Part shown: positions 33,886 through 42,016 of the stretch, one piece after another
Numbering within the stretch: position 1 is the first letter of the stretch
Layout: every line of letters starts with the position of its first letter
Assembly (NCBI RefSeq): GCF_013423485.1
Contig: NZ_JABFFR010000040.1
Coordinates: 1 to 64,000, forward strand
From: Azospirillum oleiclasticum
GTDB taxonomy: Bacteria; Pseudomonadota; Alphaproteobacteria; Azospirillales; Azospirillaceae
Length of the DNA: 64,000 nucleotides
Direction of reading: 5' to 3'
Program-made: the position numbers and the translations under genes
The notes under the pieces: generated by a model
Seen by the model: only the letters and a program-made list of their open reading frames with translations
The model's database searches: none
Told to the model about the DNA's origin: nothing

Positions 33886-35940
33886 ATGCCCCGCCGCATC
33901 CTTCTCCTCACCCCCGCCCTGCTGCTCGCCCTGCCCGCCGACGCTCTGGCTGCCGACGGGCTGGTGCTGAAGCGGGTGATGCTGTCCACGGGCGGGGTGG
34001 CCTATTTCGAACATGAGGCGACGGTCGGCGGGGATGCGGCGCTGACGCTGGATGTGCGGCGGGACCAGGTGGACGACGTGCTGAAGAGCGTCGTCGTCTA
34101 CGACGACCAGGGCGGCGTCGGCACCATCAGCCTGCCGGGGGAGGAGCCGCTGGAGGCTGTCTTTCGCGAGCTGCCCTTCACCGCGGACGACCTCGCCTCC
34201 CCCGTCGCGCTGCTCGGCGCGCTCAAGGGTGCGGAGGTGCGAGCGACCGGCGCGCGGGAGATCACCGGACGGTTGCTGTCGGTGACCGAGGAGGCTGCCG
34301 CCCTGCCGGACGGCCGCGGCATGGTGACGCGGCACCGCGTCGCGCTGATGACGGCTGACGGCGTCCGCCAACTGCTGTTGGAGGAGGCGGACGCGCTGCG
34401 CTTCACCGACCCGCGCATCCAGGGGCAGGTCGACCGCGCGCTCGCCGCCATGGCCGAGCATGGCGGGAAGGCGCGCCGCACCCTGACCATACGCAGCACG
34501 GGCGGCACCGCCGGCCAGGAGGAGCGGCGGGTGCGCGTCGGCTATGTGGCCGCCGCCCCGCTGTGGAAGGCCACCTATCGGCTGACCCTGCCTCAGGCGG
34601 GGGACGGCAAGGGCGAGCTGCAGGGCTGGGCGGTGCTGGAGAATGTCAGCGGCGAGGACTGGAACGGGGTGGAGCTGACCGTCGTGTCCGGCAACCCCGT
34701 GACCTTCCGCCAGGATCTCTACAGCGCCTATTTCGTCGATCGTCCGACGGTGCCGGTGGAGGTGCTGGGCCGCGTGCTGCCGCGCGCCGACGAAGGATCG
34801 ATCGCCGCCTTCGACAGCGCCGCCAAGGAGCGGGCCGCGGCCCCCGCCGGCATGGCCCCGCCCGCCGCGGCGGCGCCCCCACCGTCCCCCATGGCCCGTG
34901 GTCTGGCCCTCGCCCCGCAGCGCCCGGCCGAGCCGGTGGCGGCGGAGAGTGCGGAGGCGACCACCCAGGTGGTCTTCCGCTACCCGCAGCCGGTGACGCT
35001 CGCCAACGGCGGCTCCCTGATGATGCCGATCGTGGCGCGGGCGGTGCCGGCGGAGCGGCTGGCGCTCTACCAGCCCGGCACCCAGCCGCGGCACCCGCTG
35101 GCCGCGGTGCGGCTCGCCAACGATGGCGGCACCGGGCTGCCGCCGGGTGTGCTGACGCTGTACGAGCGCGGTACGGAAGGCGGCCCCCAAGGAGGTGCCG
35201 TGTCCTTCGTCGGCGACGCGCGGCTGTCCACCCTGCCGGCGGGCGGGTCGCGGCTGCTCAGCTTCGCGGTGGACCAGAAGGTGACCATCGACCGCGCCGA
35301 ACGGCCGAGCCAGGCGCTCGCCCGCGCCACGGTGGCCGACGGGGTGATGACGCTGACCGTCATCGAGCGGCAGACCACCAGCTACAGCATCGCCGGCGCC
35401 GCGCGGGAGGACCGCAGCGTCATCATCGAGCATCCGCGCCGCGCCGGCTGGGAGCTGGTGCAGCCCACCGGGCCGAAGCCGGAGGTGACAGCCGGCACCT
35501 ACCGTATCCCGGTCGCGGTGCCGGCCGGGGGGACCGCGTCGCTGACGGTGACGGTGGAGCGGCCACGGGCGGAACGGGTGGGGCTCGCCGACCTCAACCC
35601 CGACCAGCTCCAGGTCTACGCCGCCTCCACCGAGTTGCCGCAGCCGGTGCGCGACGCGATGGCGAAGCTGGCGTCGCTGCGCGCCGTCATGGCGGACAAG
35701 GAGCGCCGCGTCGCCGAGCTGGAGCGCGACCGCACCACCGTGACGCAGGATCAGGAGCGGCTGCGCCAGAATCTCGGCAGCCTGCCCCGCGACAGCGACC
35801 TGCACAAGCGCACGCTGGCCCGCATGGGCGAGGCGGAAACCCGCCTGGACCGCGTCGCCTCCGACCTCGCGACCGCCCGCCGCGAGGTCGAGGAGGCGCG
35901 CAACGCCCTGCTGGCGCAGGTGCGCGGGCTGACGCTGTAG
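33886..35940 (+). CDS. Exported DUF4139-family protein
   Basis: A 684-residue protein with a signal peptide (RRILLLTPALLLALPADALAADG). After a beta-rich N-terminal part (VLKRVMLSTGGVAYFEHEA), the DUF4139 core is seen as VRVGYVAAAPLWKATYRLTL, GWAVLENVSGEDWNGVELTVVSGNP and PTVPVEVLGRVLP. A low-complexity Ala/Pro linker (about 310-345) splits the core. The C-terminal 80 residues are a charged coiled coil (DKERRVAELERDRTTVTQDQ). Proteins with this domain are periplasmic or secreted, and their function is unknown. GGAGG before ATG 33886. Confidence 0.85.
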   Translation: MPRRILLLTPALLLALPADALAADGLVLKRVMLSTGGVAYFEHEATVGGDAALTLDVRRDQVDDVLKSVVVYDDQGGVGTISLPGEEPLEAVFRELPFTADDLASPVALLGALKGAEVRATGAREITGRLLSVTEEAAALPDGRGMVTRHRVALMTADGVRQLLLEEADALRFTDPRIQGQVDRALAAMAEHGGKARRTLTIRSTGGTAGQEERRVRVGYVAAAPLWKATYRLTLPQAGDGKGELQGWAVLENVSGEDWNGVELTVVSGNPVTFRQDLYSAYFVDRPTVPVEVLGRVLPRADEGSIAAFDSAAKERAAAPAGMAPPAAAAPPPSPMARGLALAPQRPAEPVAAESAEATTQVVFRYPQPVTLANGGSLMMPIVARAVPAERLALYQPGTQPRHPLAAVRLANDGGTGLPPGVLTLYERGTEGGPQGGAVSFVGDARLSTLPAGGSRLLSFAVDQKVTIDRAERPSQALARATVADGVMTLTVIERQTTSYSIAGAAREDRSVIIEHPRRAGWELVQPTGPKPEVTAGTYRIPVAVPAGGTASLTVTVERPRAERVGLADLNPDQLQVYAASTELPQPVRDAMAKLASLRAVMADKERRVAELERDRTTVTQDQERLRQNLGSLPRDSDLHKRTLARMGEAETRLDRVASDLATARREVEEARNALLAQVRGLTL

Positions 35941-35979
35941 GTTGCCCCCGGCCCGGTGGGCGGACCGGAGCGCCTTCAC

Positions 35980-37662
35980 TTACGCCGCGCGGATGCCGGC
36001 CAGAAAGCGCTCGACCTCGCCTTTCAGCGTGTCGGACTGGCGGGACAGCTCGCCGGCGGCGCTCAGCACCTGGGTGGCGGCGGAGCCGGTCTGCACGGCC
36101 GCTTGGCTGACGCCGCCGATGTTGTCGGTGACGCGCTGCGTGCCGGCCGCGGCTTCCTGCACGTTGCGGGCGATCTCGCCGGTGGCCGCGCTCTGCTCCT
36201 CGATCGCCGCGGCGATGGCGGTGGCGATCTGATTGACCGACCCGATGGTGGTGCCGATCGCGCCGATGGCGGCGGCGGCACCGCCGGTCGCCGCCTGCAT
36301 GGAGGCGATCTGCGCGGTGATCTCCTCCGTCGCCTTGGCGGTCTGGCTGGCGAGATTCTTCACCTCGCCGGCGACGACCGCGAAGCCCTTGCCGGCCTCG
36401 CCCGCCCGCGCCGCCTCAATGGTGGCGTTCAGCGCGAGCAGGTTGGTCTGGCTGGCGATGGAGTTGATCATCTCCACCACCGCGCCGATGCGCTGGGCCT
36501 GCTCGACCAGCCCCTGGACCTGCTGGTTGGTCTGCTGCGCCTCGGTCACGGCCTGGTTGGTGATCGTGGTGGAGCGGACGACCTGGCTTCCGATTTCGCG
36601 GATGGAGGCGGTCAGCTCCTCGGTGGCGGTGGCCACCGTCTGGACGTTGGCGGACGCCTCGTCCGCCGCCGTGGCCGTCGCCTCGGCCTGACCCTTGGTG
36701 CGGTCGGCGATGTCGTTCATGCTGCGCGCGGTCGCCTCCAGCTCCACGGTGGCGGCGGTCACCGAACGCAGGATGCCGGTGATGCCCGCGTCGAAACCGC
36801 GGATGAGCGCCTCCAGCTCGGCCGTGCGCCGCTCCCGCGCCAGCCGCTGCTCTTCCTGCAAAGCCTCAAGACGGGCGCGCTCCGCCGCGTTGTCGCGGAA
36901 CACCTGGACGGCGCGCGCCATGTCGCCGATCTCGTCGCCGCGTTCGGCCCCCTCGATGCTCACGTCCAGCCGCCCGTCGGCAAGCGCGTGCATGGTCCCG
37001 GTGATGCGCTCGATCGGACGGGCGATGCCGCGGCGGACCATCAGCACGGCGACGCCGACGCAGGCCGCCAACCCCGCGACCGCCACCAGGAGCACGGTCA
37101 TGCGGGTCGTCCCGTAGCTGGCCGACACCGCGTCGTTGGCAGCCTGCAACCCGTTGTCGACACGGTCGATCAGCGCCCGGAAGCGGTTGCGGACATCGGT
37201 GTAGACGGGATTGAAGCGCGCGGACAACACGCGATGGGCCGCCGCGTCGTCGTTGACCATCGCCGCGGCCTTGAGATCCACCACCGCCTCGGCCATGCGG
37301 CCGATGTCGGCCCTGAGCGCGGCGACCTCCGCGGCGATGGCGGGGTAGGCGGCGCCGGCCTTGTCCAGCCGCTCGACCATGATGCGCATGTCCGATGCCA
37401 GCGCGTCGGACGCCGCCCGCAGCCGCGGCTCCTCGGTCTCGGCGATCAGCGCGTAGGCGCTTCGGCCGGCCGCGTTGAGCAGGGAGTTGGAGCGGGCCAG
37501 CCACAAGGCGCCGCGCGATTCCTGATCCAGGAGAGCCGAATAACGATCGTTCAACCCGCCCATCTGCAGCAAGGCGTTGATGGTCAGGCCGACCGACAGC
37601 GCCACCATCAGCATGACCACCAGAAGAACCTTGCGGACGATTTTCATGTTCGCGATGGTCAT
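35980..37662 (-). CDS. Methyl-accepting chemotaxis protein with periplasmic four-helix-type sensor
   Basis: A 560-residue receptor. TM1 is at about 10-32 (KVLLVVMLMVALSVGLTIN), a periplasmic helical domain of about 150 residues follows (NDRYSALLDQESRGALWLAR onward, 4HB_MCP-like), then TM2 (TVLLVAVAGLAACVGVAVLMV), HAMP (RGIARPIERITGTMHALADG) and a full signalling domain with the tip IASQTNLLALNATIEAARAG. The start at 37662 has AAGGATAAGG upstream; the frame open to 37692 is less likely. It is convergent with the DUF4139 gene. The Ile/Met-rich sensor gives no ligand clue. Confidence 0.94.
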   Translation of the reverse strand: MTIANMKIVRKVLLVVMLMVALSVGLTINALLQMGGLNDRYSALLDQESRGALWLARSNSLLNAAGRSAYALIAETEEPRLRAASDALASDMRIMVERLDKAGAAYPAIAAEVAALRADIGRMAEAVVDLKAAAMVNDDAAAHRVLSARFNPVYTDVRNRFRALIDRVDNGLQAANDAVSASYGTTRMTVLLVAVAGLAACVGVAVLMVRRGIARPIERITGTMHALADGRLDVSIEGAERGDEIGDMARAVQVFRDNAAERARLEALQEEQRLARERRTAELEALIRGFDAGITGILRSVTAATVELEATARSMNDIADRTKGQAEATATAADEASANVQTVATATEELTASIREIGSQVVRSTTITNQAVTEAQQTNQQVQGLVEQAQRIGAVVEMINSIASQTNLLALNATIEAARAGEAGKGFAVVAGEVKNLASQTAKATEEITAQIASMQAATGGAAAAIGAIGTTIGSVNQIATAIAAAIEEQSAATGEIARNVQEAAAGTQRVTDNIGGVSQAAVQTGSAATQVLSAAGELSRQSDTLKGEVERFLAGIRAA

Positions 37663-37885
37663 GATCCTTATCCTTCCCTGCAAATCGCGCACGCCCGCGG
37701 CGGCGGGCAGCCGAGGAGGAAGGAATCACATTTCGTGCCACAGCTCGAATTCTGTCCGGCAACGGGATATGGCGGGCCCGTCTACTGAATACAGAGTCAT
37801 CCGCCCGTGGCGATTCCCATTCTGCGAAACCGCATTCGCAATTTGCCATCGGGCAGCGGGCGAGGCCCCCGCCCGGCCCCCGCCG

Positions 37886-39274
37886 TCAGCGCGAGACCGC
37901 GCGCGGCGTGGCGTCCAGCGGGTCGAGGCGGGGAAGCTCCGCCCCGTCGGGGGCGGCGCCCAGGTCGCGCAGCCGCCGGGCGCTGACCAGCACCCGCGAC
38001 TCCAGGCTACCGACCGCGCCGTTGTAGCACTGCACCGCGCGGTCGAGCTGGCCGCCCAGCCGTTCCATATGGCCGCCCAGGTCGCACAGCCGCTTGTACA
38101 GGTCGCCGCCGAGAGCCGCGATGTCGCGGGCGTTGTCGGCCAGCCGCTCCTGCCGCCAGCCATAGGCGACGGCGCGCAGCAACGCGATCAGGGTCGTGGG
38201 GGTGGCGAGGATGACGCGGTGGTCGATCCCCGCCTCGATCAGCGCCGGGTCCTGCTCCAACGCGGCGGAGAAGAAGTTCTCGCCGGGCAGGAACAGGACG
38301 ACGAACTCCGGCGTGTCCTCGAACTGGTCCCAATAGGCCTTGGCGCCGAGCTGGCGCATGTGCTCGCGCACATGGCGGGCGTGGCGGGCGAGACCGTCGC
38401 GGCGCGGTGCCTCGGCGTCGGCCTGGATGGCGTCGAGATAGCCCTCCAGCGGGGTCTTGGCGTCCACCACGATGGTCTTGCCGCCGGGCAGCCGCACCGT
38501 CAGGTCCGGCCGCAGCCGGCCGTTGCCTCCCTCCACGCTGACTTGCTCGTAGAAATCGCAGTGGTCGAGCATGCCGGCCATCTCCACCACGCGGCGGAGC
38601 TGGATCTCGCCCCAGCGGCCGCGCGCCACCGGGGTGCGCAGCGCCCGCACGAGGTTGCCGGTCTCGGCGCGGAGCTGGGTCTGCGTCTCCGCCAGCGCCA
38701 GCACCTGCTGCTTCAGTCCCTCGTAGGCGCCGGCGCGGGTCTTCTCGATCTCCTGGATCTCCTTGTCCATGCGCGTGAGCGACTCGCGCACGGGGGCGAC
38801 GAGGTCGGCGATGGCCGCCTGCCGCTTTTCCAGGTCGCCCTTGGCGTGTTCCTGGAAGCCGGCCAGCGTCTCGCGCGCCAGCTCGATGAAGCTCTGGTTG
38901 TTCTGGCGCAGCGCGTCGGCGGACAGGGCGCGGAAGGCGTCGCCCAATGCCGCCCGCGCGTTCTCCACCACCGCCAGCTTCTCCGCCGCGGCCAGCCGTT
39001 CCTTGTTCAGGGTGGTCGCCAGCTCCGCCCGGCGTTCGCGCGCCGCCGCCACGTCGGATTGCAGGATGGCGATCTGGCGGTCGCGTTCGCGCAGGGTCTG
39101 GCGCAGCTCCTCCTCGATGCGGGCGTGCATCTCCACCCGCGCCGTCAGCTCGGCGTGCTGGGCGGCGGCGTCCCCCTCGGCCGCGGCGACGGCGCCCCGC
39201 GTCAGCAGCCACGCCAGCAGCGTGCCGATGCCGAAGCCGGCGGCGAGCGACACGAGATCGAAAGCGAACTGCAT
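37886..39274 (-). CDS. rmuC: DNA recombination protein RmuC
   Basis: A 462-residue protein with one N-terminal membrane anchor (FDLVSLAAGFGIGTLLAWLL), then a long coiled coil of about 130 residues (LTARVEMHARIEEELRQTLR onward), and the RmuC nuclease-like core: GRWGEIQLRRVVEMAGMLDHCDF, RPDLTVRLPGGKTIVVDAKT, and FVVLFLPGENFF. RmuC limits DNA inversions and acts on recombination or replication-fork intermediates. ATG 39274 is placed at the anchor; the open frame to 39484 has no such signal. It is divergent from the NUDIX gene. Confidence 0.95.
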   Translation of the reverse strand: MQFAFDLVSLAAGFGIGTLLAWLLTRGAVAAAEGDAAAQHAELTARVEMHARIEEELRQTLRERDRQIAILQSDVAAARERRAELATTLNKERLAAAEKLAVVENARAALGDAFRALSADALRQNNQSFIELARETLAGFQEHAKGDLEKRQAAIADLVAPVRESLTRMDKEIQEIEKTRAGAYEGLKQQVLALAETQTQLRAETGNLVRALRTPVARGRWGEIQLRRVVEMAGMLDHCDFYEQVSVEGGNGRLRPDLTVRLPGGKTIVVDAKTPLEGYLDAIQADAEAPRRDGLARHARHVREHMRQLGAKAYWDQFEDTPEFVVLFLPGENFFSAALEQDPALIEAGIDHRVILATPTTLIALLRAVAYGWRQERLADNARDIAALGGDLYKRLCDLGGHMERLGGQLDRAVQCYNGAVGSLESRVLVSARRLRDLGAAPDGAELPRLDPLDATPRAVSR

Positions 39275-39443
39275 TCCATGCTCCACGCGGGCGCCCGGCA
39301 ACACGGACGACAGGCGGCGCCCAATCGGCGGAATCCTAACGGATGCCACCTTGGCAGAGAACGAAAATCGAACGGACGCCACCCCTCGGCAGGCCGTTCG
39401 AGACGGCTTGCCCCGCCGCCCCGTTCGCGCCATATCCGGGCTC

Positions 39444-40001
39444 ATGTCCGACGATCCCTCCTGCGCGGGCCCGCGTGTCCGCATGGTGCCGCCCGGCGAC
39501 GACCGTGAGCGGCTGGTCTGCCCGGAATGCCGCTACGTCGCCTACCAGAATCCGCTGATCGTGGTCGGCTCCGTCGCCACCTGGGAGGATCGCATCCTGC
39601 TGTGCCGGCGCGCCATCGACCCGCGCACCGGCTTCTGGACGTTGCCCGCCGGCTATATGGAGGAGCGTGAATCGACCATGGAGGGCGCGGCCCGCGAAGC
39701 GTGGGAGGAGGCGCGCGCCCGCATCGCGGTGGACGCCCTGCTCGCCGTCTACGACATCCCGCGCATCAGCCAGGTGCAGCTCATCTTCCGCGCCCGGCTG
39801 CTGTCGCCGGAGATCGCCCCCGGCCCGGAAAGCCTGGAGGTCGGCCTGTTCCGCTGGGACGAGATCCCCTGGCGCGAGCTGGCCTTCCCCACCGTGCTGT
39901 GGGCCCTGCGCGAGCACGAGGCGCGGCTCGGCCAGACCAGCTTCCCCCCCGCTGTCAACCCCACCCCCGACGCGCTGGCGCGGTGGGAGCGGATGCTGTA
40001 G
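39444..40001 (+). CDS. NUDIX hydrolase with half zinc ribbon
   Basis: A 185-residue protein. The NUDIX box fits GX5EX7REUXEE exactly (GYMEERESTMEGAAREAWEE). An N-terminal CPECRYVAYQNPLIVVGS is the second half of the zinc ribbon found in NudC-like hydrolases. The first CxxC pair is missing (a single Cys in SCAGPR), so metal binding in the ribbon is probably lost. WTLPAGYMEE and VGLFRWDEIPWRELAFPTV are shared with ADP-ribose/NADH-type NUDIX proteins. Substrate cannot be fixed. Confidence 0.9.
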   Translation: MSDDPSCAGPRVRMVPPGDDRERLVCPECRYVAYQNPLIVVGSVATWEDRILLCRRAIDPRTGFWTLPAGYMEERESTMEGAAREAWEEARARIAVDALLAVYDIPRISQVQLIFRARLLSPEIAPGPESLEVGLFRWDEIPWRELAFPTVLWALREHEARLGQTSFPPAVNPTPDALARWERML

Positions 40002-40030
40002 GGCGGCGCGGCCGGCGGTGGGCCGGCCCG

Positions 40031-40675
40031 CTACTTCCGCACCGGCAGCTTCTTCAGCAGCTCCTCGATGTAGGCGTCCTCGCTCTTGTTGTTCATGGCG
40101 GCGAAACCCTTGAGGAACTGGTTGCCGATCATCAGGGTGTTGGTGAGGTCGATGCGCCAGCCGGCGGGTTCGCGCAGGAAATCGGCCTGGACGATGGCGG
40201 GGCGGTTGTTGACCATCAGCAGGGCGGTGGCACGGTCGCCGCGGACGCGGATCGGGCCGAGCGCGGCCTGACGGATGACGTTGGGGCCGAGCCAGTCCTT
40301 CTCCAGCGCGTGGTCGGCAAGGCCGCCGAGGTCCAGCCGGCGCAGTTCGCTGGAGGACAGGTGGCGACGCAGGCCGAGGGCCGCGAACCGCTCCGCCGGC
40401 TCCAGCCGGCCGAGGCGGACGCCGTCACCGCTGCGCGCCGCCTCGCGGATCGCGTTCAGGCGGGCGACGCTGCCGGTGGTGAGAAGGCCGACGGCAGTAG
40501 CACCGCGGCGCTGGGCCAGCGCCGTCTGGGCTTTCGCGAACACGTCGGCCACCGCGCGCTCGTCGGCGGAGGGGGCCGGCGCCTGCGGGGCCGGCGGCGA
40601 GGTGGTCTGCGCCCAGGCCGGCGTTCCGACCGGCAGGCCGGCGGCGAGGAGGAGGGCAAGCAGCAGCGCGCGCAT
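40031..40675 (-). CDS. Unassigned exported protein
   Basis: A 214-residue protein with a signal peptide (RALLLALLLAAGLPVGTPAWAQ) and a Pro-rich linker. The domain following (DERAVADVFAKAQTALAQ onward) has alternating helices and a beta region with RVRGDRATALLMVNNRPAIV and FLREPAGWRIDLTN. The latter pattern resembles the DUF4878/NTF2-like fold, where a small cone-shaped domain is paired with a signal peptide, but I cannot confirm membership. It lies 30 bp after the NUDIX stop, convergent, and 30 bp upstream of the DUF2336 gene's end on the minus strand. Confidence 0.75.
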   Translation of the reverse strand: MRALLLALLLAAGLPVGTPAWAQTTSPPAPQAPAPSADERAVADVFAKAQTALAQRRGATAVGLLTTGSVARLNAIREAARSGDGVRLGRLEPAERFAALGLRRHLSSSELRRLDLGGLADHALEKDWLGPNVIRQAALGPIRVRGDRATALLMVNNRPAIVQADFLREPAGWRIDLTNTLMIGNQFLKGFAAMNNKSEDAYIEELLKKLPVRK

Positions 40676-40705
40676 CGACGGGCTCCGGAACAGGGTCGCG
40701 GCGCC

Positions 40706-42016
40706 CTATTTCTTGGCCTCGATGCCGAAGAATTCGAGCTGCCAGCGCATCTCGTCCTCGGACATCGGGTAATGGGCGCCATCGCGACCGTTAAGGGCTG
40801 ACTTCGGCGGAATTTGGGCAAGCCGGAGTTGCACCTGCCGGGCAAAGCGCATGGACAGGCCGGTCCGCCACACCAGCGCCGTCACCGCGCGCGGCGCGTG
40901 GGTGGCGACGATGCGGTCGACGGTGCCGAGCGGGATGCCGGACAGTTCCGCCAGCGACGCCATGACGAAAGCGCGGTCGCCCTCCGACAGCCCGGCCTCG
41001 ACCACCTTCTCGGTCAGCTTGCCCTCCTTGTTCAGGCGGGCGGCGCGGTCGGAGGGGCGTTCGGCCGGCTTCTCGGCCTCGACGCCGACCACCAGCCCCT
41101 CCTCGTCGAAATCCACCGGGCCGCGCGGGCCAGCGGGCTGGCCCGACTTCTCCAGGCGGACGCGCACGGTTTCGGCGAGCTGGCGGGCAGCGGCGGGATC
41201 CAGGTCGGTGCGATCCTGCAACACCTTCAGAAGGCCGTCGGCGACGAAGCTGGCCAGCCGCTGCATCGCGCGCAGCGGCAGCTTCGGCCGGCGGACGAGG
41301 GGGCCGTGCCAGGGCTCGTGCCGCGGCGCCTCGTCGATGATGCGGTCCAGCGTCTCCTCCCGGATCTGGGCGGACTGGTTGGACAGCAGCGCGCTGATGG
41401 CCGCCTCGTCGTCCGAGCGCGCGATGGCGTCGGCGACGGAGGCGGAGACGTCGCGCCGGCCGGCGATGCAGGAGAGCGCCCCCGCGATCGGCCCGTTCAT
41501 GATGATGTCGAGGAGGTCGTCCTCGGTCAGGATCGGCGAGTGCTTCAGCACCGGGCCGGCGACCGACAGCTCCACATCGCGGGCGAGCCGGTTGATCACC
41601 GCGTGCGGGGCGTTGGGCAGCTCCTTCAGCGCGTCGGACAGGATGCGGCGGATCTCCGTCGCCTGGTCCTTCGCCAGCGTCTCCAGGCAGGTGACGGTCA
41701 TCTGCTCGATCTGCGAGAGCTGGCTCGCCGGCAGATCCGGCACCAGCGCCCCGATCTTCACCGCCAGCGAGCCGCGCACGCCGACCTCACGGTCACGCGC
41801 CAGCAGCAGGTCCGCCTGACGCGGGGTCGCGACGTTGTTGGCGACCGCCTTGCGCACATCCGTGGAGGCGTCGGCGACGAGGTAGTACAGCAGCTCCGGC
41901 CGGGAATCGGGATGTTCGGCCACCCGGCGCCGCAGCAGCGGGTCGTCGCTCTGCGCCATCCGCTTGGCGGCCTCGAAATCGCGGGGGTCGTGCACGGTAT
42001 CGGCGGGTTTGCTCAC
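40706..42016 (-). CDS. DUF2336 domain protein (HEAT-like)
   Basis: A 436-residue cytoplasmic protein of the alphaproteobacterial DUF2336 family. The solenoid-like first half reads RRRVAEHPDSRPELLYYLVADASTDVRKAVANN and so on, with repeated Asp/Arg helices; the second half has ALNGRDGAHYPMSEDEMRWQ at the C-terminus, a common tail in this family. The GTG start overlaps the upstream diguanylate-cyclase stop (GTGA), so the two are translationally coupled. No enzyme motif. A regulatory role linked to c-di-GMP is inferred from that coupling only. Confidence 0.85.
   Translation of the reverse strand: MSKPADTVHDPRDFEAAKRMAQSDDPLLRRRVAEHPDSRPELLYYLVADASTDVRKAVANNVATPRQADLLLARDREVGVRGSLAVKIGALVPDLPASQLSQIEQMTVTCLETLAKDQATEIRRILSDALKELPNAPHAVINRLARDVELSVAGPVLKHSPILTEDDLLDIIMNGPIAGALSCIAGRRDVSASVADAIARSDDEAAISALLSNQSAQIREETLDRIIDEAPRHEPWHGPLVRRPKLPLRAMQRLASFVADGLLKVLQDRTDLDPAAARQLAETVRVRLEKSGQPAGPRGPVDFDEEGLVVGVEAEKPAERPSDRAARLNKEGKLTEKVVEAGLSEGDRAFVMASLAELSGIPLGTVDRIVATHAPRAVTALVWRTGLSMRFARQVQLRLAQIPPKSALNGRDGAHYPMSEDEMRWQLEFFGIEAKK

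Noticed and set aside
36866..37849. Reading frame of 327 codons on the minus strand overlapping the start of the four-helix chemoreceptor
   Set aside because: It is a different frame of the receptor gene on the same strand, rich in Arg/Gly and without a start signal.
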